32,046 bases of DNA from Helicobacteraceae bacterium (GCA_027859195.1 JAQIBF010000055.1:1-32046), one strand, 5' to 3'. Shown: positions 8,538 to 17,624, counted from the first letter of the stretch. Notes: generated by a model from the sequence alone, not told the origin. Numbers and translations: made by a program.

Positions 8538-10019
8538 TTACGCTGCCATAGGCGAAGCGTTTTGAAGTTCATTTTCTTCAACGCGACGACCGGCAGTCAT
8601 AGTTTTGTACATGTTCCATGCGAACAAGAACATACCTATTAGGTACAGAGTACCACCAACTGCACGGATCGTGTAGTATGGGTGAAGTACTGTAACAGTA
8701 TCGATGAACGAGTAAGCAAGGTTACCGAACTCATCGTGAGCACGCCACATCATACCTTGGGTAATACCCGCAATCCACATAGAAGTAAAGTAAAGAACAA
8801 CACCTAGAGTCTGAATCCAGAATTGTGTGTTCATCAATGACTTAGAGTAGATCTCACGTTTAAATACACGTGGAGCCATGTGGAATAGTGCAGCCATGAT
8901 CATAAATGCAACCCATCCAAGTGTACCGTCATGTACGTGACCAACGATCCAGTCTGTAAAGTGCGCAATAGCATTTACTGACTTGATCGCCTGAATCGGA
9001 CCTTCAAGTGTAGAGAACATATAGAAAGTAGAAGCAAGAACCATGAACTTGATCAATGGCGAGCTTGCAACTTGTTGCCACTCACCCTTCATTGTAAGAA
9101 GCATGTTAATCGCAGAACCCCATGAAGGTAAGATCAAGATTACAGAGAATACTGAACTCATAGTCTGCATCCAGTCAGGTACCGTTGAGAATAGAAGGTG
9201 GTGACCACCTGCCCAAAGGTAAACGAACATCAGACCCCAGAAAGACAGAAGAGATAGTTTATATGAGAAAACTGCCTGTCCAGACTCTTTTGGTAGGAAA
9301 TAGTAGATCATAGCAACGATAGGCACTGTAAAACCGAATGCAACCGCATTGTGACCATACCACCATTGAACAAGTGCATCATTAGTACCCGAGTACATTG
9401 ACACTGAGTGCCACCATGCGCCAATTCCGCCAGAAGCGAAGTATGTTGGAATTTCCATGTTGTTAAACAGGTAAAGCATTGCTATACCAAGGAAAGTCGC
9501 GATGTAGTACCAGATAGAGATGTACAGTGATTTCTCACGGCGCATACCGATCAGACCAAAGAGACTTAAACCCCAAATAACCCATACGATAACAATAGCG
9601 ATATCGATCGGCCATTCAAACTCTGCATACTCTTTTGAAGTAGTAATACCTAAAAGAAGAGAAACAACAACAGCGACTACACCAACAAGGTATAACCAGA
9701 AGTGAAGTTTTCCTAAGAACATAAGTACCTTAGACTCCGCCATTGATACTTTAAGTACACGTTGACCAACATAGTACCAAGTAGCCCAAATACCACTAAG
9801 GGTAAAACCAAAGATTACCGCATCCGTGTGCAGTGGACGAAGACGAGAGAAGTTTGTATACTCCGCAACACCACTACCCAAGATTGTATTAACACTTGGA
9901 AACGCAAGTTGCCAAGCCAAAATAACACCGACTAGCATACCGACAATTCCGAGTAGCACTGTTGTAAGCATAAACATCTTTGCTACAGTGTAATCATACT
10001 CTAAAGGACGATTTTCCAT
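8538..10019 (-). CDS. ccoN: cbb3-type cytochrome c oxidase catalytic subunit I (CcoN)
   Basis: CcoN is the haem-copper subunit that reduces oxygen to water at very low oxygen tension, supporting microaerobic respiration. The 493-residue protein has about 12 membrane helices and family signatures such as RPLHTDAVIFGF (haem b histidine), WWYGHNAVAFGFT (copper and cross-link region), WAGGHHLLFS and VGHVHDGTLGWVAF (copper, haem b3 and haem b histidines). The ATG is preceded by AGGAGG at six bases. It heads the operon. Upstream lies a 266-bp leader with an 8-bp inverted repeat, which is the likely control region. Confidence 0.97.
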   Translation of the reverse strand: MENRPLEYDYTVAKMFMLTTVLLGIVGMLVGVILAWQLAFPSVNTILGSGVAEYTNFSRLRPLHTDAVIFGFTLSGIWATWYYVGQRVLKVSMAESKVLMFLGKLHFWLYLVGVVAVVVSLLLGITTSKEYAEFEWPIDIAIVIVWVIWGLSLFGLIGMRREKSLYISIWYYIATFLGIAMLYLFNNMEIPTYFASGGIGAWWHSVSMYSGTNDALVQWWYGHNAVAFGFTVPIVAMIYYFLPKESGQAVFSYKLSLLSFWGLMFVYLWAGGHHLLFSTVPDWMQTMSSVFSVILILPSWGSAINMLLTMKGEWQQVASSPLIKFMVLASTFYMFSTLEGPIQAIKSVNAIAHFTDWIVGHVHDGTLGWVAFMIMAALFHMAPRVFKREIYSKSLMNTQFWIQTLGVVLYFTSMWIAGITQGMMWRAHDEFGNLAYSFIDTVTVLHPYYTIRAVGGTLYLIGMFLFAWNMYKTMTAGRRVEENELQNASPMAA

Positions 10020-10050
10020 TTACAGCCTCCTAATAAATTCAAAGCGTAAG

Positions 10051-10074
10051 AACCCTTTTCTAGAATAAAGGGTT
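10051..10074 (-). promoter_or_regulatory. Inverted repeat in the ccoN leader
   Basis: Perfect 8-bp arms, aacccttt at 10051-10058 and aaagggtt at 10067-10074, flank an 8-base spacer. The element lies 32 bp upstream of the ccoN start codon, between AT-rich promoter-like sequence (about 10080-10160) and the ribosome site. It could be an operator or a hairpin in the mRNA leader. It does not match the FNR/CRP consensus. Confidence 0.4.
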
Positions 10075-10285
10075 ATTAGACGATATGATAATAGCTATAC
10101 TTATGTTCAATATTTCTTAAGTACCCTCTCTTTTGTACAGTTCTTTAATTTATATAATATATTTAAGTAGTAATTAAGCATTGTGGGAAAAAAAGAAACA
10201 CTTAAAATAAGCATAAAGCCAAAAATGTGGGTTTTATAGCCAATATTGTCGTGAATTGAGGGGATTCCAGTTCAATAGTATTTAC

Positions 10286-11242
10286 TTATTGCGCACCGCA
10301 TTTGCCGCTGCCGCATTTACCTGAACCGCATTTCATTGTCTCTTCCCTAAGGCGCTTCTCTTCTGTTTTCACCACAGGTTGAGTGCCGCACTTACCGGAT
10401 CCACATTTCATAGGTTCTACTTTAACCGGCAATTCTGTACTTTTTGCACTGTTTTGAGCACCGCATTTACCCATGCCACAGCGGCCTGCGCCACACTTGT
10501 TTGCACCACACTTGCCCATCTGCTTAGCGTCATTGGCCTGTTGCTCTATAGAGGTATTTATCCAGTAATCAAACTGCATATAGGCTTTCATCAACGTCCA
10601 TCCACCAAAAACGATAATTGTGATCGCGGCGAACTGGATCATAAGAGAGCGAAAACGGGTCTGCGAAAAGAGGCCGACAACAAAGGCAAAACTAAAGAGT
10701 GCCGGTATCGTAAATATCCCAAAAACAGCCATCACTATCGCACCCCACAGGGCTGACTGTGTTGTCGTCGCTGTTACCAACATGGTATATACCAATCCGC
10801 ACGGAATTAGTCCATTAAGAAGACCAAGGGTGAAGAAACTACTTGGTTTTGCTGATGCCAATTGAGAAGTAAAGATCTTTTTGAACCAAGGCTGTCTTGT
10901 GATAGGGTATTCAATCGATGTTAAAAACTTCAGTTTTCCAGCAAAAGAGAGTCCCATCAAGATCATCATAACGCCTGCAATAGCAAACATAATGGCTCGA
11001 GCCAACGGGGATATGTCCCATAAAGAACCAAAATAACCGAACAGTGCCCCTAAAATGGTATAGGTCACGACACGTCCAAGGTTGTAAAACATATGGTATG
11101 TTGATTGAGTAAACCTATTATGTTCCGGTTTGATCTTGGCTGTAGTATAGGTGACTATAAAACCTCCACACATCCCTATGCAGTGTCCTATCGATCCCAG
11201 AAGAGCAAAGGTGATGATGGCAGTAAACTCTATACCGTTCAT
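10286..11242 (-). CDS. TauE/UreH-type membrane protein with (K/R)CG-repeat tail
   Basis: The first 220 residues form a polytopic membrane domain of the sulfite-exporter TauE/UreH_2 type, with the family signature GHCIGMCGGF (residues 19-28). UreH_2 genes often accompany cbb3 oxidase and copper-maturation genes, which fits the ccoN neighbour 266 bp downstream. Residues 231-318 form an unusual soluble tail with nine (K/R)CG units. Cysteines fall at 245, 250, 255, 260, then 280, 285, then 305, 310, 315, so each cluster has a strict five-residue period. The tail resembles the EGKCG repeats of copper-binding bufferin/HvfA peptides. I infer a role in copper delivery or storage for the oxidase. AGGA lies five bases before the ATG. 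Confidence 0.8.
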   Translation of the reverse strand: MNGIEFTAIITFALLGSIGHCIGMCGGFIVTYTTAKIKPEHNRFTQSTYHMFYNLGRVVTYTILGALFGYFGSLWDISPLARAIMFAIAGVMMILMGLSFAGKLKFLTSIEYPITRQPWFKKIFTSQLASAKPSSFFTLGLLNGLIPCGLVYTMLVTATTTQSALWGAIVMAVFGIFTIPALFSFAFVVGLFSQTRFRSLMIQFAAITIIVFGGWTLMKAYMQFDYWINTSIEQQANDAKQMGKCGANKCGAGRCGMGKCGAQNSAKSTELPVKVEPMKCGSGKCGTQPVVKTEEKRLREETMKCGSGKCGSGKCGAQ

Positions 11243-11298
11243 GGAGGTCCTATAAGGAGGTGATTACTTACGCTTTGAGTTAAAATTGTAACTAAGAA

Positions 11299-11320
11299 GT
11301 GTTATTTTAGTGTTATTTTA
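11299..11320. repeat. Tandem 11-bp direct repeat
   Basis: Two perfect head-to-tail copies of gtgttatttta occupy 11299-11309 and 11310-11320, between the carA hairpin and the TauE-like gene. An 11-bp spacing places both copies on the same face of the helix, so a repressor or activator site is possible. No known regulator consensus was recognised. Confidence 0.45.
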
Positions 11321-11349
11321 TTTGTAAAGAAGAAATACTTCTTTACAAA
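11321..11349 (-). terminator. Strong hairpin directly after carA
   Basis: A perfect 12-bp stem (11321-11332 with 11338-11349) closes a five-base aaata loop, one base after the carA stop codon. The minus-strand flank is AT-rich but lacks a continuous T run, so it is either a non-canonical intrinsic terminator or an mRNA-stabilising 3' hairpin. Confidence 0.65.
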
Positions 11350-11350
11350 T

Positions 11351-12481
11351 CTATACTTTTTGCAAAAGGTTTAAAAACTCCCCGAAGATATCACGGCTCT
11401 CTTTTGGTCCTGGACTTGATTCCGGGTGATGCTGTACCGAAAAAATAGGTTCATCATTGTACCGAAGCCCTTCAATCGTATTGTCAAACAGATTGATGTG
11501 TGTCACAGTGGCAATTTCTGTTATGTTGTCAGGAACATTATAGTTATGGTTCTGTGCCGTGATCTCTACCATGCCGGTCTCAACATTTTTCACAGGATGA
11601 TTCCCGCCATGGTGGCCGAATTTTAATTTATACGTCTCATAACCGTGCGAGATCGAAAGCAGTTGATGCCCTAAACAGATACCGAACATCGGCACTTTTG
11701 CGGCAATCAGTTTTTTGATCTGAGCTTGTTCGTCTTTAAGAACCAGAGGATCACCCGGTCCATTGGACAAAAAGACACCGTCGATCTCATTGTTCTTGAC
11801 ACGTTCAATCAATCTATCTGCATCAAAAGTATTCGGAACGACTTCAACTTCCAGACCGGCTTGCGTCAGCTCATTTAAAATGTTACGCTTGACACCGAAA
11901 TCGATCGCAACGATCTTTGCATTTTTCGCAGGTGCATCGTTGTACTTGAAGTTGACCGCGTCGTACATTCCATTTTTATGAACATAACTCTCTTTGGTGC
12001 TGACCTCTTTAATATAGTTGACCTCTTCAATACGCGGTGACGACGCTAAAACTTTTTTAAGTTCTTCTTTATCACTGATCTCGGTTGAAGCGATCATCAT
12101 CATCGCGCCTTCGGTACGAAGCATTTTGGTCAGATAACGTGTGTCAATGTCACAAATACCCATAACACCTTGTTCTTTCAAAAAGTCAGCAAGTGAACCT
12201 TCTGCACGAAAATTTGAATATCTATCTTGGTATTGACGAACGATCATCCCTTTGGCATGAGCACCTTTTGACTCCATATCTTCTGCGTTGACGCCGACAT
12301 TACCGATTTCAGGTGCTGTAAATGTTACAAACTGCCCTGCATAAGAGGGATCAGACATGATCTCCTGGTAACCGCTCATAGAGGTGTTAAAAACGATTTC
12401 ACCCACCATTGTCGTTTCCGCACCAAAAGATGATGCTTCTAAAAATGTTCCATTTTCAAGATAGATCCAAACAGTGTTCAT
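11351..12481 (-). CDS. carA: Carbamoyl-phosphate synthase small (glutaminase) subunit
   Basis: CarA hydrolyses glutamine and channels ammonia to CarB to make carbamoyl phosphate for pyrimidines and arginine. The 376-residue protein begins with the CarA N-terminal domain (VWIYLENGTFLEASSFGA) and has a class I glutamine amidotransferase domain. GICLGHQ holds the nucleophilic cysteine, and QHHPESSPGP near the end supplies His and Glu of the triad. The length is normal. Its ATG overlaps the stop codon of the DUF507 gene (TAATG), so the two are probably co-translated. carB is not in this window. Confidence 0.96.
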   Translation of the reverse strand: MNTVWIYLENGTFLEASSFGAETTMVGEIVFNTSMSGYQEIMSDPSYAGQFVTFTAPEIGNVGVNAEDMESKGAHAKGMIVRQYQDRYSNFRAEGSLADFLKEQGVMGICDIDTRYLTKMLRTEGAMMMIASTEISDKEELKKVLASSPRIEEVNYIKEVSTKESYVHKNGMYDAVNFKYNDAPAKNAKIVAIDFGVKRNILNELTQAGLEVEVVPNTFDADRLIERVKNNEIDGVFLSNGPGDPLVLKDEQAQIKKLIAAKVPMFGICLGHQLLSISHGYETYKLKFGHHGGNHPVKNVETGMVEITAQNHNYNVPDNITEIATVTHINLFDNTIEGLRYNDEPIFSVQHHPESSPGPKESRDIFGEFLNLLQKV

Positions 12482-13032
12482 TAAGCAAGTCCTCTCTTTT
12501 GTAGCTCTTCGTGGTAAAGTTTTTCATGAATGATGTCAAATTCTTCCGTACCGGGGATAATACGGCGTTTGTATGAACGGATCTTCTCCATTACGGCATC
12601 ATCGATCTCATCGTTACTTGCGATATAACCGGTAATCGCATTGTAAATAATGTTTTTGATCCGATTTTCTGTCACGTCAAAATGGATAAGGTCTTCTTCA
12701 TAGAGTTCATCAAGAATTTTGTGTGCTATGTCAGAATAACGGTCTTCATATGAGAGGATAACATCAAATTCAGGAGCAAGCTTTTTCTTGATCATAAAAA
12801 AGAGTTGACGCTCATCGACCAGCATATCTTCGATGTCATCTTCATTGTCATCAAGCATCTCATTAACACGCTCTTCAAGTTCATGCTCTTTTTTAACGCT
12901 CTTTTCAAAGACACTTTGTGCTTCATGTGCAATCGGTTCAAGACCTTTAGTCATAGTGACTAGACCGCTTTTGTTAAGTTCAATAGCGATTCTGTTAGCA
13001 ATACGTGGTACGTGTGCGAGAGTAACTTTCAT
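12481..13032 (-). CDS. DUF507 family protein
   Basis: This 183-residue soluble protein has the DUF507 N-terminal signature MKVTLAHVPRIANRIAIEL and a long, acidic, helical middle (about residues 45-80, rich in Glu and Asp). It is conserved directly upstream of carA in Campylobacterota, and here the stop codon overlaps the carA start. The linkage suggests a role in carbamoyl-phosphate metabolism or simply shared transcription. No enzymatic motif is visible and the function is unknown to me. Confidence 0.85.
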   Translation of the reverse strand: MKVTLAHVPRIANRIAIELNKSGLVTMTKGLEPIAHEAQSVFEKSVKKEHELEERVNEMLDDNEDDIEDMLVDERQLFFMIKKKLAPEFDVILSYEDRYSDIAHKILDELYEEDLIHFDVTENRIKNIIYNAITGYIASNDEIDDAVMEKIRSYKRRIIPGTEEFDIIHEKLYHEELQKRGLA

Positions 13033-13292
13033 GCAATGACCTCTGAATTTATTTTTTTGGATAATACTCTATTTTTGGTTAGAGAGAGGTTAATTTTCTG
13101 GAATGATTTATTTTAGATTACCGTCGCTCTTTGGATACGTTTTGGGTAAACTTTTTTTATGCAGGTTGTGTTTAGTTTAGATAGGAAGAGGAGAAGAGCC
13201 AACGTCTCACTAAAGCAAATAACGAAAGTCTCCGTAGTGCTAGCAAGAGCTGAGAGGTAGGCTTCGTCAGATGAGACATCGAAGCTAAACTT

Positions 13293-14549
13293 TTAAAGAT
13301 GGATTGTGTCGTCTCTTTCTGGTGACGTAGAGATAATGCCGACTTTAGTCTTGCTGATCTCTTCAATCGTTTTCACAAAGTCCTGTGCATCTTGTGGAAG
13401 CTTGTCAAACGCACGAACGCCAACAGAACCTGTCCAACCTTTGAAGGTCTTATAAACAGGTGTGACATTTTCAAGATCAGCCGGCATATAGTTAATCTCT
13501 TCACCATTATAGTTATAGGCAACACAGACCTTCACTTCATCAAAGCCGTCAAGTACATCCAGCTTCATCAGTGCAAGTTCGTCTACACCGTTCAGGCGGC
13601 ATGCATGACGTGTGGCCACGGCATCGAACCAGCCGCATCTTCTGGCACGTCCTGTTGTTGTACCGAACTCATGACCCTGCTCGCCAAGACGTTTACCATC
13701 GTCACCGAAATCTTCGCTTGGGAACGGTCCGTTACCGACACGTGTACAGTACGCTTTAACAATACCGATGACTTTACCAATATCTTTAGGATTGATCCCA
13801 AGACCGGTACAAGCCCCGGCACTGACTGTCGAAGATGATGTGACATACGGATAGGTACCATGATCGATGTCAAGCAGTGTTCCCTGTGCACCCTCAAGCA
13901 ATACCTTTTTGTTCTCTTCATCGAGTGCTTTCCAAACCATCTGCGTCGTGTCCGTAATAAATGGTGCCAGCTTTGCTTTATAGCCTTCGAGTTCTGCCAA
14001 CAGCTCGGTTTCATCAGGTGTTGCGATATTAAGTACATCAAAAATCTCGCGATTTTGCTCAAAATAGTCCAAAATACCTTGACAGAGTTTTGCAGGGTCA
14101 AGCAGTTCACCGACTCTAAAACCGGTACGATTGATCTTGTCCGAGTATGCAGGTCCAATACCTTTTCCTGTCGTACCGATCGCTTTATCACCTTTTAGAC
14201 GCTCTTTTGCCTGGTCAATAAGTGCGTGGTAGCCCAGGTTCAGGTGGGCTTTGTCAGAGATGTAAAGACGGCCTTCAAGCCCCTCAAACTGCTCCATCTC
14301 TTTAATGATAGACTCAGGAGAGAGAACGACCCCGTTACCAACGACGTTGATAGCTTTAGGGTTGAGTACACCTGAAGGGATCAGGTGAAGGGCATACTTG
14401 ACACCGTCTACCCAGATCGTATGACCTGCATTATGGCCACCTTGGCTGCGACACACCATATCATACTTACAGGCAAGCGCATCAACGATCTTACCCTTGC
14501 CTTCATCACCCCATTGGATCCCGACGATCAAATCTGCTTTTATACTCAT
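13293..14549 (-). CDS. purA: Adenylosuccinate synthetase
   Basis: PurA condenses IMP with aspartate using GTP, the first committed step to AMP. The 418-residue protein has the GTP-binding loop WGDEGKGK (residues 13-20), GHNAGHT (39-45), and the IMP-site stretch [28 protein letters not shown] follows in the second half. Length and motif order are typical. It begins ten bases after hisZ, the third gene of an aminotransferase-hisZ-purA unit. The 260 bp behind it carries no clear terminator. Confidence 0.97.
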   Translation of the reverse strand: MSIKADLIVGIQWGDEGKGKIVDALACKYDMVCRSQGGHNAGHTIWVDGVKYALHLIPSGVLNPKAINVVGNGVVLSPESIIKEMEQFEGLEGRLYISDKAHLNLGYHALIDQAKERLKGDKAIGTTGKGIGPAYSDKINRTGFRVGELLDPAKLCQGILDYFEQNREIFDVLNIATPDETELLAELEGYKAKLAPFITDTTQMVWKALDEENKKVLLEGAQGTLLDIDHGTYPYVTSSSTVSAGACTGLGINPKDIGKVIGIVKAYCTRVGNGPFPSEDFGDDGKRLGEQGHEFGTTTGRARRCGWFDAVATRHACRLNGVDELALMKLDVLDGFDEVKVCVAYNYNGEEINYMPADLENVTPVYKTFKGWTGSVGVRAFDKLPQDAQDFVKTIEEISKTKVGIISTSPERDDTIHL

Positions 14550-14559
14550 ACTTTATTCC

Positions 14560-15402
14560 TTACTTATTTGCTTCTATTAGTGTGTCTGTGTAGATAGCGA
14601 AACCTACCGATGTCACATCTTCATTTACATAACGTCCACCGCGTGTGTGGATCTTATTGCCTTCGATCACTCTGAAAAAGAGCTCATCATAATAGAGCAT
14701 TTCTGCATAGTACAGTGGTGCGATCACCTTGTTTTTATACGCGATCTTCTGGCATATCTCTTTCATCTTGAATAGCTCTTCTTTGATCTCGTCAGGAACG
14801 ATCTCGATCACGGCATCAATATCTTCCGGATGCTGAAGATAGACCAGTTTTGTGACCCACTCGATGTCAAGTTCCAGGAACTTCTGGATATTGATATGGC
14901 GGAAATCATCTAACCCAATATTAAGGAGCTTTGACAACTTCATCGGAATCGCAATATTTGAGATCTGTAAAAGAGGTTTGACTTCTAAACGTCCAAAGAT
15001 CTCCATCGCTTGGTTCAGCGCAACACTCAAGTCACTCTCACCGATCACCTCTGCACCCACTTGATACTGCTCTGTAGAGGGGTAACGGTAAATTGGCTGG
15101 ATATAGAACCACTTGCTGTGTGTTGTGTTTCGACCAAGACGTTTCGTAATGATACGTACAACATCGATCGTCGAGTCTGCACGCAGACTCATCTTGTTAT
15201 TTTTGGTGTCGTTGATACGCACTAACTCTTTCACATCCGCAATAGAGTCATCCTGGTGATATGAAAAGAGCGGCGTAACGATCTCTTCAAAACCCTCTTT
15301 ATACAAGACTTCGCTGGCGACCTGCTCAATCTCTCGCTTGCGTTTTGCCGAATCGCCAAAGTAGAGTTTAGAACCTTCTGGGATCTCGTGTTCAAATATC
15401 AT
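14560..15402 (-). CDS. hisZ: ATP phosphoribosyltransferase regulatory subunit (HisZ-like)
   Basis: HisZ is a catalytically inactive histidyl-tRNA synthetase paralogue that partners the short form of HisG in the first step of histidine synthesis. The 280-residue protein has the class II synthetase-like core: EIPEGSKLYFGDSAKRKREI near the start, FEEIVTPLF, and the motif 2-like WFYIQPIYRYPSTEQYQVGAE. It lacks the C-terminal anticodon-binding domain, as expected for HisZ. The ATG overlaps the stop of the aminotransferase gene. A short HisG should be encoded elsewhere in the genome. Confidence 0.85.
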   Translation of the reverse strand: MIFEHEIPEGSKLYFGDSAKRKREIEQVASEVLYKEGFEEIVTPLFSYHQDDSIADVKELVRINDTKNNKMSLRADSTIDVVRIITKRLGRNTTHSKWFYIQPIYRYPSTEQYQVGAEVIGESDLSVALNQAMEIFGRLEVKPLLQISNIAIPMKLSKLLNIGLDDFRHINIQKFLELDIEWVTKLVYLQHPEDIDAVIEIVPDEIKEELFKMKEICQKIAYKNKVIAPLYYAEMLYYDELFFRVIEGNKIHTRGGRYVNEDVTSVGFAIYTDTLIEANK

Positions 15403-16532
15403 TATTTCTCTCTGCTTTTCTCTATCATAGTTTTAAAATAGGTCTCACTAAAGACACGGCTTGCGGTACCGTCAAAGTCTCTACGGCCTAATTTTTGGAG
15501 TGCAAGTTCAACAGCATTGACCACCCAAATGATCTCATACGGTTCTATCAACCCCATCTGGTTAATACGGAATATCTTCCCTTTCAGATCATCTTGTCCG
15601 CCGGCAACATTGACCCCAAAATCTTCTTTGAGAATATTACGGATCTCTGAAGCATTTACATCATCTATCGTTGTCATAGAACGCGCCGGTGTTTTCGGAT
15701 ACGAATGCAGTCCAATCGCTTCTAAAGCGAAACGGCATGCCTTGGCACGACGTGCTGTATCACAGTAAAGTTTGCCGATTCCATCATTCTCTTCGATATG
15801 TTTAAGGACTTCGCGAAGCCCGATTATGAGTGTAGTAGCCGCTGTATACGCCGTCGTATTTTTTGACTGCTGCTTAATTTCTGATGCAAGGTTAAGATAA
15901 TATCCTTTGCCTTTGCCTATCTTTGCAACAGCCGCATTGCTAAGGCCAAGAATAGCAAGCCCCGGTGGCAACATCAGCGCTTTTTGGCTGCCTGCGATAA
16001 GACAGTCAATGTTAGTTACATCAATGCGCTCAACACCTACCGCCGTAATACCATCGGCAATGACCATGATCTCAGGGTTGATCTCTTTAACCGCTTTAGC
16101 GATCGCTTCTACATCATGACGAAGACCGCCAGCTGACTCAGAAATCTGGATCGCCAGTGCATCAATCGATGGATTAGCCTTAAGCGCTTCAAGTACCTCT
16201 TCTACTGAGGCAGGTGTATCCCAGCTGTTTTTGATCTCAACATTTTTAAGACCGCTTGCAAGAGCGATCTTGCCAAAACGTTCCCCGAACTTACCCGAAT
16301 TAATATTCAACAGGGTGTCGCTGCAGAGGTTCGTGACAGCTGCTTCCATCGCACCTGTACCCGAAGAAGCGAGCATGATCACCTCATCCGTGTTAAACAG
16401 TTTAAAAAGAAGTTCACGTGTTTCAGCAAAGATCGCCTCAAATTCGGGCGTACGGTGATGAAGTGTCAGTCCTGCCATCGCAACACGGGCAAATTCTGGA
16501 ACGGGGGTTGGTCCTGGAGTAAAAAGCAACAT
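15402..16532 (-). CDS. Class V PLP-dependent aminotransferase
   Basis: This is a fold-type I, class V aminotransferase of the alanine-glyoxylate/serine-pyruvate group. I chose the start at 16532 (376 residues, MLLFTPGPTPVPE) because AAGGA lies six bases upstream and the family begins with TPGP. The frame also has an ATG at 16556 without a good ribosome site. MLASSGTGAMEAAV (residues 53-66) binds the PLP phosphate, and GSQKALMLPPG holds the Schiff-base lysine at 184. The substrate cannot be read from sequence; serine or alanine with glyoxylate or pyruvate are typical. It is first in the operon with hisZ and purA. Confidence 0.88.
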   Translation of the reverse strand: MLLFTPGPTPVPEFARVAMAGLTLHHRTPEFEAIFAETRELLFKLFNTDEVIMLASSGTGAMEAAVTNLCSDTLLNINSGKFGERFGKIALASGLKNVEIKNSWDTPASVEEVLEALKANPSIDALAIQISESAGGLRHDVEAIAKAVKEINPEIMVIADGITAVGVERIDVTNIDCLIAGSQKALMLPPGLAILGLSNAAVAKIGKGKGYYLNLASEIKQQSKNTTAYTAATTLIIGLREVLKHIEENDGIGKLYCDTARRAKACRFALEAIGLHSYPKTPARSMTTIDDVNASEIRNILKEDFGVNVAGGQDDLKGKIFRINQMGLIEPYEIIWVVNAVELALQKLGRRDFDGTASRVFSETYFKTMIEKSREK

Positions 16533-16618
16533 TGTTTTTCCTTTGATAAACATCATCTAAAGTCCCTGAAAAAGGTATCTTAAATGGTGTTTTCACCTTA
16601 CATTTTTTCAAACCGCGT

Positions 16619-16645
16619 ATTATAGCTAATTACTGTTTAGCTATA
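16619..16645 (-). promoter_or_regulatory. -10 box with overlapping operator-like dyad, aminotransferase-hisZ-purA operon
   Basis: A TATAAT -10 box reads on the minus strand at 16624-16619. Overlapping it is a perfect inverted repeat, tatagctaa (16621-16629) and ttagctata (16637-16645), separated by seven bases. A 9-bp dyad at the -10 region is the usual layout of a repressor site. The regulator is unknown. Confidence 0.5.
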
Positions 16646-16856
16646 AATGAAAAATGCTATGAGCATTAAAAATAGAAAAATTATCGTCTAAAATGGCTAT
16701 AACACCTTATTTTTCTTGAAAAGGGCATAATCAGACAATTGCGATGCTGTCAAAGGCCGAATTTTGAATTTCTATCTTCTCAGAAACAGCTAAAAACTAA
16801 CCAAAGACTAACCCGAAACCAACTAAACTGTCATTTCACATATCAAGGAGTCTTTA

Positions 16857-17624
16857 TTGGATATTTTTCAGGCCATTATTATCGGTATCATCGAAGGGTT
16901 TACCGAATTTCTCCCTATCTCTTCTACAGGTCACATGATCATTGCCAGCAAGTACCTTGGTGTTTCACAAGACAATCTTACCAAAGCGTACGAGGTCATC
17001 ATTCAGTTTGCAGCAATTATGGCCGTGATGGTAGTCTATAGAGATAAACTGACATTAAAAAAGATCGAGCTCTGGCAGAAACTTTTTATCGCTTTTTTGC
17101 CGCTTGCCGTTGTAGGTTTTATCTTCAAAGACATCATCAAAGAGCTTTTTACGATCAACACTGTTGCGATTATGTTTATCATCGGCGGGGTCATTTTTTT
17201 GATTGTAGAGAAGTTTTATAAAGAAGAGGAAAGCCACACTAGTGAGGTCGAAAATGTCAGTTACCAACAGGCTCTCCTTGTCGGAGTAGCACAGATCTTT
17301 TCACTTATCCCCGGTACCAGCCGAGCCGGTGCGACCATCATCGGGGGCATGTTGCTTAAGATGAACCGTAAGACAAGTGCGGAGTTCTCATTTTTACTTG
17401 CTATTCCGGTGATGGGTGCCGTTACCGCTTATGATCTTCTCAAGCATTATCAAGAGTTTGCCGATGCTAACTGGGTTGCTTTCATAGCTGGTTTTATAAC
17501 CGCCTTTTTTGTCGCATACCTCACCATCAAACTCTTTTTAGTCTTTTTACAACGTTTTACATTTGTCAGTTTCGGTATTTATCGTATTGTCTTCGGCATT
17601 TTACTTTTAGGAATCAATATATGA
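16857..17624 (+). CDS. uppP: Undecaprenyl-diphosphatase
   Basis: UppP (BacA) dephosphorylates undecaprenyl pyrophosphate so the lipid carrier can be reused for peptidoglycan and glycan synthesis; overexpression gives bacitracin resistance in other bacteria. The 255-residue membrane protein has the catalytic signatures EGFTEFLPISSTGHM near residues 14-28 and PGTSRAGATI in the middle, plus about eight membrane helices. The start is TTG, set by a perfect AAGGAG six bases upstream. It overlaps the next gene by four bases (ATGA). The gene is divergent from the aminotransferase operon across a 324-bp spacer measured from the chosen start at 16532. Confidence 0.95.
   Translation: MDIFQAIIIGIIEGFTEFLPISSTGHMIIASKYLGVSQDNLTKAYEVIIQFAAIMAVMVVYRDKLTLKKIELWQKLFIAFLPLAVVGFIFKDIIKELFTINTVAIMFIIGGVIFLIVEKFYKEEESHTSEVENVSYQQALLVGVAQIFSLIPGTSRAGATIIGGMLLKMNRKTSAEFSFLLAIPVMGAVTAYDLLKHYQEFADANWVAFIAGFITAFFVAYLTIKLFLVFLQRFTFVSFGIYRIVFGILLLGINI

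Noticed and set aside
13172-13366. 64-codon minus-strand frame overlapping the purA end
   Set aside because: Leu/Ser/Arg-rich spurious translation, no ribosome site; treated as intergenic repeat-like DNA.
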